Assembly (NCBI GenBank): GCA_021806845.1
Contig: JAKAPV010000152.1
Location: 1 to 7,365, forward strand
Length of the DNA stretch: 7,365 bases
Source: Bacillota bacterium
GTDB lineage: Bacteria; Bacillota; Sulfobacillia; JAJZYS01; JAJYTV01
Direction of reading: 5' to 3'
Position numbers and translations under genes: made by a program. A model generated the notes under the pieces. That model was not told the DNA's origin and did not search any database. It was given only the letters and a program-made list of their open reading frames with translations. Below, in pieces: positions 6,254 to 7,365 of the stretch. Each line of letters opens with the position of its first letter. Within the stretch, counting starts at the first letter, position 1.

Positions 6254-6282
6254 TTGCTGTGTATACCCTGCTGGGGTATGAT
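6254..6282 (+). promoter_or_regulatory. Promoter of the response regulator gene
   Basis: -35 TTGCTG (6254-6259), exactly 17 bases, then -10 TATGAT (6277-6282). The -10 matches the sigma-A consensus at five of six positions; the -35 has only the TTG core, typical of a regulated promoter. Transcription would begin near 6289, giving a leader of about 33 bases with AGGTGG at 6311-6316. Confidence 0.65.
6263..6279. promoter_or_regulatory. CsoR-type operator candidate (ATACCC-TGCT-GGGGTAT)
   Basis: A 17-bp inverted repeat with arms ATACCC and GGGTAT fills the spacer and enters the -10 box. TACCC-N4-GGGGTA is the layout of operators bound by CsoR/CstR-family repressors, for example the Bacillus copZA site, which has the same N4 spacing. 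Those proteins derepress on Cu(I) or on persulfides. Placement over the -10 suits repression. No csoR gene is in the window, so the regulator, if any, is encoded elsewhere; the match is from memory of the motif and has not been scored. Confidence 0.5.
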
Positions 6283-6321
6283 GCAGTGGCTCACGGCCTT
6301 CCCCCAGTCGAGGTGGATCCA

Positions 6322-7005
6322 ATGGCACGGGTGTTGATCATCGATGACGATGAAGACGTGCAAGCGGTTTTGGGCCGATACCTTTCTCGGGACGGCCATG
6401 ACGTCGCCTCCGCCCTTTCGGGGCATGCGGCACTGGAGTGCGTCGAGCGCGGCGCCGATGTCGCGCTGCTCGACCTTACCTTGCCGGACCTGGACGGACT
6501 CGAGATCCTTCGCCGGCTCCGCGCGACCGATAGCCGCCTGCCCGTCCTGATCCTGTCGGCGCGCGGCGAGGAGGCAGACCGTCTGCTCGGCCTCGGCCTT
6601 GGCGCAGACGACTATGTCGTAAAGCCATTCTCCCCGCGTGAGATCTGCCTGCGCGTCGCGGCACTGCTCCGCCGCCAGGCTCCCCCGTCTGAAGACGATC
6701 GTTCCGAATACGCCAATGTTTTCCGCTGGAACGGCATCGAACTCCGGACCGAAGAGCATCGCGTCTTCGCCGGGAAAGACGAAGTGTCTCTCACGCCACG
6801 CGAGTTCGACCTGCTGCTCCTGCTTTTGCGCCACCCGCGTCAGTTGTTCTCGCGCCAGGCGATCCTCGCCGCCCTCTGGCCAGAGGGGTACGTCTCCGAC
6901 CATGTGGTCGATGTCCACCTCGCCTCCCTGCGGCGCAAGCTGGGCGGTGCGATCCAGATCGACAACGTCCGGGGCGTCGGGTTCCGGCTGGGGGCAGGCG
7001 ATTGA
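6322..7005 (+). CDS. OmpR/PhoB-family response regulator
   Basis: 227 residues, full length for the family. The receiver domain (about 3-115) has the acidic pocket IIDDDED (residues 6-12), phosphoacceptor Asp51 in LLDLTLPDLDG, Ser79 in LILSAR and Lys101 in VVKPFSP. After a linker, the OmpR-type winged helix (about 132-225) shows VSLTPREFDLLLLLLRHPRQ, then LFSRQAILAALWP, VDVHLASLRRKLG and VRGVGFRL. Phosphorylation by a histidine kinase should promote dimerisation and DNA binding. ATG at 6322 is chosen because AGGTGG lies 5 nt upstream; an in-frame GTG at 6259 would start inside the promoter. No kinase gene follows: the sequence runs straight into the right end of a TnpB element, whose terminal TTGA supplies the TGA stop. 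The coding sequence ends just after the usual VRGVGFRL, so at most a few residues were lost. Confidence 0.95.
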   Translation: MARVLIIDDDEDVQAVLGRYLSRDGHDVASALSGHAALECVERGADVALLDLTLPDLDGLEILRRLRATDSRLPVLILSARGEEADRLLGLGLGADDYVVKPFSPREICLRVAALLRRQAPPSEDDRSEYANVFRWNGIELRTEEHRVFAGKDEVSLTPREFDLLLLLLRHPRQLFSRQAILAALWPEGYVSDHVVDVHLASLRRKLGGAIQIDNVRGVGFRLGAGD

Positions 7006-7160
7006 CCTCCACCCCTTCGTAAACGAAGGGGATTCCCAGGGTCGCCCCGGGGGTTTCCTGCTTCAGCGGAGCGTGCCGGCACTCGTGCGCGCCGGTCTTA
7101 CAGCCCCTCCACAGGCAGCTGCCGCAAGCCCTGCGGCCAGGATGTTCTGCGCGGAGTTGA
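7002..7160 (-). ncRNA. Putative TnpB guide RNA (omegaRNA/reRNA) scaffold
   Basis: TnpB nucleases use an RNA that overlaps the 3' end of tnpB and runs through the right end of the element; the adjoining flank is the guide. Here the 3' part of such an RNA is visible: a G/C-rich stretch (CCCCCGGGG at about 7044-7053), the 8-bp stem of 7012-7031 and the terminal TCAA. The guide would read leftwards from 7001 into the response regulator gene. The 5' limit given is approximate and not readable from sequence alone. Confidence 0.45.
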
Positions 7161-7365
7161 TGTCGCGATCATGGGATCTCCTGCACCTCGGGCAGGTCCA
7201 AAAGCGAACGGAGAGAGGGAGGTCATCGAGAACATGCCCGCAAGCATGGCACTGCTTGCTACTCGGATAGAACGTGTCGATCTGTACGAACGTGCGCCCG
7301 TACCAGGAGGACTTGTATCTGAGCTGTCGCAAGAGTTCGCCCCAATTGGCGTCAGCGATCGACTT
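7063..7365 (-). CDS. tnpB: TnpB, RNA-guided RuvC-like nuclease, C-terminal part (5' end outside window)
   Basis: The last 100 codons of tnpB, entering from the right edge. It begins KSIADANWGELLRQLRYKSS, the conserved helix before the zinc ribbon. A four-cysteine zinc ribbon follows (CHAC ... CPRC, residues 39, 42, 58 and 61 of the visible part), then HDRDINSAQNIL, the RuvC-III motif whose DRDxN box holds a catalytic Asp. These residues are intact, so the visible nuclease part could work. TnpB is the programmable DNA endonuclease of IS605-type elements and the ancestor of Cas12. The usual end, a KQE...GIP-type tail, is missing in this frame: the protein stops at TSAGTLR, while LKQETPGATLGIPF is encoded immediately after in another frame. 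The reading frame crosses 7332 without a real start there. The full family length is about 350-420 residues. Confidence 0.9.
   Translation of the reverse strand, partial: KSIADANWGELLRQLRYKSSWYGRTFVQIDTFYPSSKQCHACGHVLDDLPLSVRFWTCPRCRRSHDRDINSAQNILAAGLAAAACGGAVRPARTSAGTLR

Larger units (their letters stand above)
7002..7365 (-). mobile_element. IS200/IS605-type element with tnpB, right-end part (continues past window)
   Basis: The partial tnpB and its 61-base non-coding tail belong to one element read on the minus strand. Its right end has the form typical of IS605/IS1341-type elements: GGGAATCCCC, a short hairpin, then GGGGTGGAGGTCAA, ending at TCAA (complement of 7002-7005). The hairpin is CCCCTTCG (7012-7019) / CGAAGGGG (7024-7031) with a TAAA loop. 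As in this family, there are no terminal inverted repeats or target duplication to look for. The left end and any tnpA are beyond the window. The exact boundary is inferred from the family pattern. Confidence 0.7.

Noticed and set aside
6259..6321. Longer start (GTG 6259) for the response regulator
   Set aside because: It would place the start codon in the promoter and add 21 residues before the normal receiver start; AGGTGG fits ATG 6322.
6127..6918. 263-codon minus-strand frame
   Set aside because: It is antisense to a complete OmpR-type response regulator with all catalytic residues.
7012..7031. Hairpin as terminator of the response regulator
   Set aside because: There is no T-run after it on the plus strand and its place in the TnpB right end explains it better.
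1..7365. CRISPR array, toxin-antitoxin pair or phage-defence cluster
   Set aside because: No regularly spaced repeats, no paired small toxin/antitoxin genes and no defence-family motifs apart from TnpB were seen.

Overview
The window is GC-rich and uses strong AGGAGG/AGGTGG-type ribosome binding sites with frequent GTG starts. It carries a PadR/HAAS-domain pair, a lipoprotein-type Asp-box protein, IS110 and IS200/IS605 (TnpB) pieces, and CCA-encoding tRNA-type 3' sequence. This suits a high-GC Bacillota chromosome; an Alicyclobacillus-like acidophile is a reasonable guess, but nothing here proves the genus.

Left third (1-1576, all minus strand): the first 49 codons of a class I SAM-dependent methyltransferase run off the left edge. 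Upstream of it lie a HAD-superfamily hydrolase and a GNAT acetyltransferase. The three point the same way with gaps of about 130-155 bases, so they could be a loose transcription unit of small-molecule modifying enzymes. No strong promoter was found for them.

Scar region (about 1577-2456): about 300 bases with no confident gene, then a C-terminal remnant of an IS110-family transposase on the minus strand. It abuts a bare 3' end of a tRNA-Ala-like (or tmRNA) gene on the plus strand: variable loop, T arm, acceptor strand and CCA, with no 5' half. A good intrinsic terminator follows. This looks like an integration or recombination scar at an RNA gene.

Middle (2457-4096): a compact minus-strand operon of a PadR repressor and an overlapping HAAS-domain six-helix membrane protein, with a recognisable promoter, a near-palindrome over the -10 box and a strong hairpin after the last gene. 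A gap of about 300 bases with repeated GCGCACT words separates it from the divergent plus-strand gene.

Right part (4097-7365): a 624-residue secreted, probably lipid-anchored protein with ten Asp-box repeats (BNR/YCF48-like beta-propeller), then a short orphan C-terminal coding remnant. Next comes an OmpR/PhoB-type response regulator with a clear promoter whose -10 overlaps a TACCC-N4-GGGGTA inverted repeat, the shape of CsoR-family (copper/persulfide) operators. The regulator's stop codon coincides with the right end of an IS200/IS605-type element whose tnpB, on the minus strand, leaves the window. No histidine kinase is present inside the window.

I did not find a large undescribed system. 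The best leads are the CsoR-like operator on an orphan response regulator, the TnpB element whose guide position reads into that regulator gene, the C-terminal frameshift in TnpB, and the RNA-gene/IS110 scar.
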